From the NCBI GenBank assembly GCA_963383645.1, contig OY726564.1:110010540-110074539 (forward strand): a DNA stretch of 64,000 nt, in the 5' to 3' direction. The translations under genes were made by a program, and so were the position numbers. This document shows, in pieces, positions 62,648 to 64,000 of this stretch (positions are counted from its first letter, which is position 1; every line of letters starts with the position of its first letter). The notes under the pieces are model-generated. The model saw only the letters and a list, made by a program, of their open reading frames with translations. It made no database searches and was not told the origin of the DNA. Origin of the DNA: Muscardinus avellanarius. Taxonomy: Eukaryota > Chordata > Mammalia > Rodentia > Gliridae.

Positions 62648-63480
62648 CCTGGAAGCTGAGGGGTTTTCCTGGAAGCTGAGGGGTTTTCCTGGAAGCTGAG
62701 CGGTTTTCCTGGAAGCTGAGGGGTTTTCCTGGAAGCTGAGCAGTTTTCCTGGAAGCTGAGGGGTTTTCCTGGAAGCTGAGGGGTTTTCCTGGAAGCTGAG
62801 CGGTTTTCCTGGAAGCTGAGGGGTTTTCCTGGAAGCTGAGCGGTTTTCCTGGAAGCTGAGGGGTTTTCCTGGAAGCTGAGGGGTTTTCCTGGAAGCTGAG
62901 GGGTTTTCCTGGAAGCTGAGGGGTTTTCCTGGAAGCTAAAGGGGTTTCCTGGAAGCTGAGGGGTTTTCCTGGAAGCTGAGCGGTTTTCCTGGAAGCTGAG
63001 GGGTTTTCCTGGAAGCTGAGCAGTTTTCCTGGAAGCTGAGGGGTTTTCCTGGAAGCTGAGGGGTTTTCCTGGAAGCTGAGCGGTTTTCCTGGAAGCTGAG
63101 GGGTTTTCCTGGAAGCTGAGCGGTTTTCCTGGAAGCTGAGGGGTTTTCCTGGAAGCTGAGGGGTTTTCCTGGAAGCTGAGGGGTTTTCCTGGAAGCTGAG
63201 GGGTTTTCCTGGAAGCTAAAGGGGTTTCCTGGAAGCTGAGGGGTTTTCCTGGAAGCTGAGGGGTTTTCCTGGAAGCTGAGGGGGTTTCCTGGAAGCTGAG
63301 GGGTTTTCCTGGAAGCTAAAGGGGTTTCCTGGAAGCTGAGGGGTTTTCCTGGAAGCTGAGGGGTTTTCCTGGAAGCTGAGGGGGTTTCCTGGAAGCTGAG
63401 CGGTTTTCCTGGAAGCTGAGGGGTTTTCCTGGAAGCTGAGGGGTTTTCCTGGAAGCTGAGGGGTTTTCCTCCTGTTAGTG
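62648..63480 (+). repeat. 20-bp minisatellite, about 41 units
   Basis: The basic unit is gggttttcctggaagctgag. There are 41 units from 62661 to 63480 plus a partial one at 62648. Variants: seven units start cgg, two start cag, five have ggggtttcct, and three end ctaaa instead of ctgag. The variant pattern repeats exactly with a period of 14 units (280 bp): 62681-62960 equals 62961-63240. A shorter five-unit period follows. A 263-codon open frame on the minus strand crosses it because 20 bp is not a multiple of three; it is not a gene. Confidence 0.97.
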
Positions 63481-64000
63481 CTGGATTCCTAAGCCTGTGG
63501 CCCCGCCCTGGAGAGGAGAGGCTCAGCAGGAAGGTGGCACAGCCTGACGGATTCCCTGAAGGCGAGACCCTGTGGTGGGAACACAGGTCACCGCAGGCGG
63601 CCAGCATCACCTGACGACAAGGACCAAAGGGACCATTTTCCCTGCGGGGCTGGCCTGTTGGACACAGCCACTGCACTACTGACAGGCACCGCCCTGAGCA
63701 AAAGAGGCTTAACTGACCTAGAGTCAATTTCTTCTACTCAAGAACAGTAGTAGGGCTCGAAATAGGAATGAAGTTCCATTAGAGCAGATTCCATGTGCGT
63801 TTCTCACCTTCCTGTGTGTACAGAGAACTTGAAGTCGGTGCAGGCGGGTGCCATCCACTTGCTCATGGACCACAGGATGACACAGCTGCCTGGATCTAGC
63901 AACTGGCGGCCATGTGTGGCCCAGCTGCTCGGTAAGGACTGGCAGGGGACACAAATGCACTTCCTTGGAAGAGCTTTCAGCCTTGATTAGGAGGGACAAG

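Larger units (their letters stand above)
57381..64000 (-). other. PAPPA2: PAPPA2 intron, 5' side (incomplete)
   Basis: At least 6.6 kb of intron upstream of exon a. It holds an inverted SINE pair around 58957-59387, B1-ID SINEs at 61195-61375, 61715-61885 and 62332-62525, a GAAA-type repeat at 61885-62030 and the 20-bp minisatellite at 62648-63480. The stretches 57381-58950, 59390-61190 and 63481-64000 show no exon I can recognise. The last of these is GC-richer and unassigned. Confidence 0.75.

Noticed and set aside
62648..63480. CRISPR-like regular repeat
   Set aside because: There are no unique spacers; units are directly adjacent and the DNA is mammalian.
62936..63727. 263-codon open frame on the minus strand with SFQENPSASRKT-like repeats
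   Set aside because: It is the 20-bp minisatellite read through all three frames; no homology, no start context and no splice support.

Overview
This is mammalian nuclear DNA from a rodent. The best-supported lineage is one that carries dimeric B1-ID SINEs. That points to the squirrel-related clade, although castorids and glirids have similar elements and the species cannot be fixed from this window. Evidence: split genes with GT-AG introns, poly(A)-ended L1 and SINE insertions with target-site duplications, MIR/MaLR/MER5 fossils and many CA/GA microsatellites. There are no operons, phage genes, CRISPR arrays or bacterial-type genes.

The only protein-coding gene I can support is PAPPA2 (pappalysin-2), on the minus strand. 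Ten consecutive internal exons lie between 57380 (5' side) and 13844 (3' side). All ten have consensus splice sites, matching codon phases and no stop or frameshift. Together they give 2014 nt, about 671 codons. In transcript order they are 57380-57087 (zinc site [11 protein letters not shown] and Met-turn), 54856-54664, 50468-50347, 48676-48187, 45046-44918, 42605-42514, 37679-37486, 35436-35290, 14385-14250 and 14060-13844. The N-terminal part of the gene lies beyond 64000. The C-terminal sushi modules and LNR3 lie beyond position 1. PAPPA2 is a secreted metzincin that cleaves IGFBP-3 and IGFBP-5 and so controls free IGF.

Layout. 1-13843: intron 3' of the last visible exon, with a twin-primed L1 (2250-3171), old L1, SINEs and MaLR-like LTRs. 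13844-14385: two exons separated by a 189-bp intron. 14386-35289: a 20.9-kb intron filled with L1 of several ages and B1-ID SINEs. 35290-57380: eight exons separated by 1.7-4.8 kb introns with SINEs, an old L1, a 226-nt polypurine tract and a Z-DNA-like palindrome. 57381-64000: intron on the 5' side, with an inverted SINE pair and, near the window edge, a 20-bp minisatellite of about 41 units.

The most noteworthy non-genic structures are the minisatellite (perfect 280-bp higher-order duplication; every unit junction carries a STAT-type TTCCTGGAA and most carry a kappaB-like decamer), the L1 with an inverted 5' part and 17-nt target-site duplication, and a splice acceptor followed directly by GTATGT at the end of the 20.9-kb intron. 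I found no new enzymatic or defence system; the novelty here is structural.
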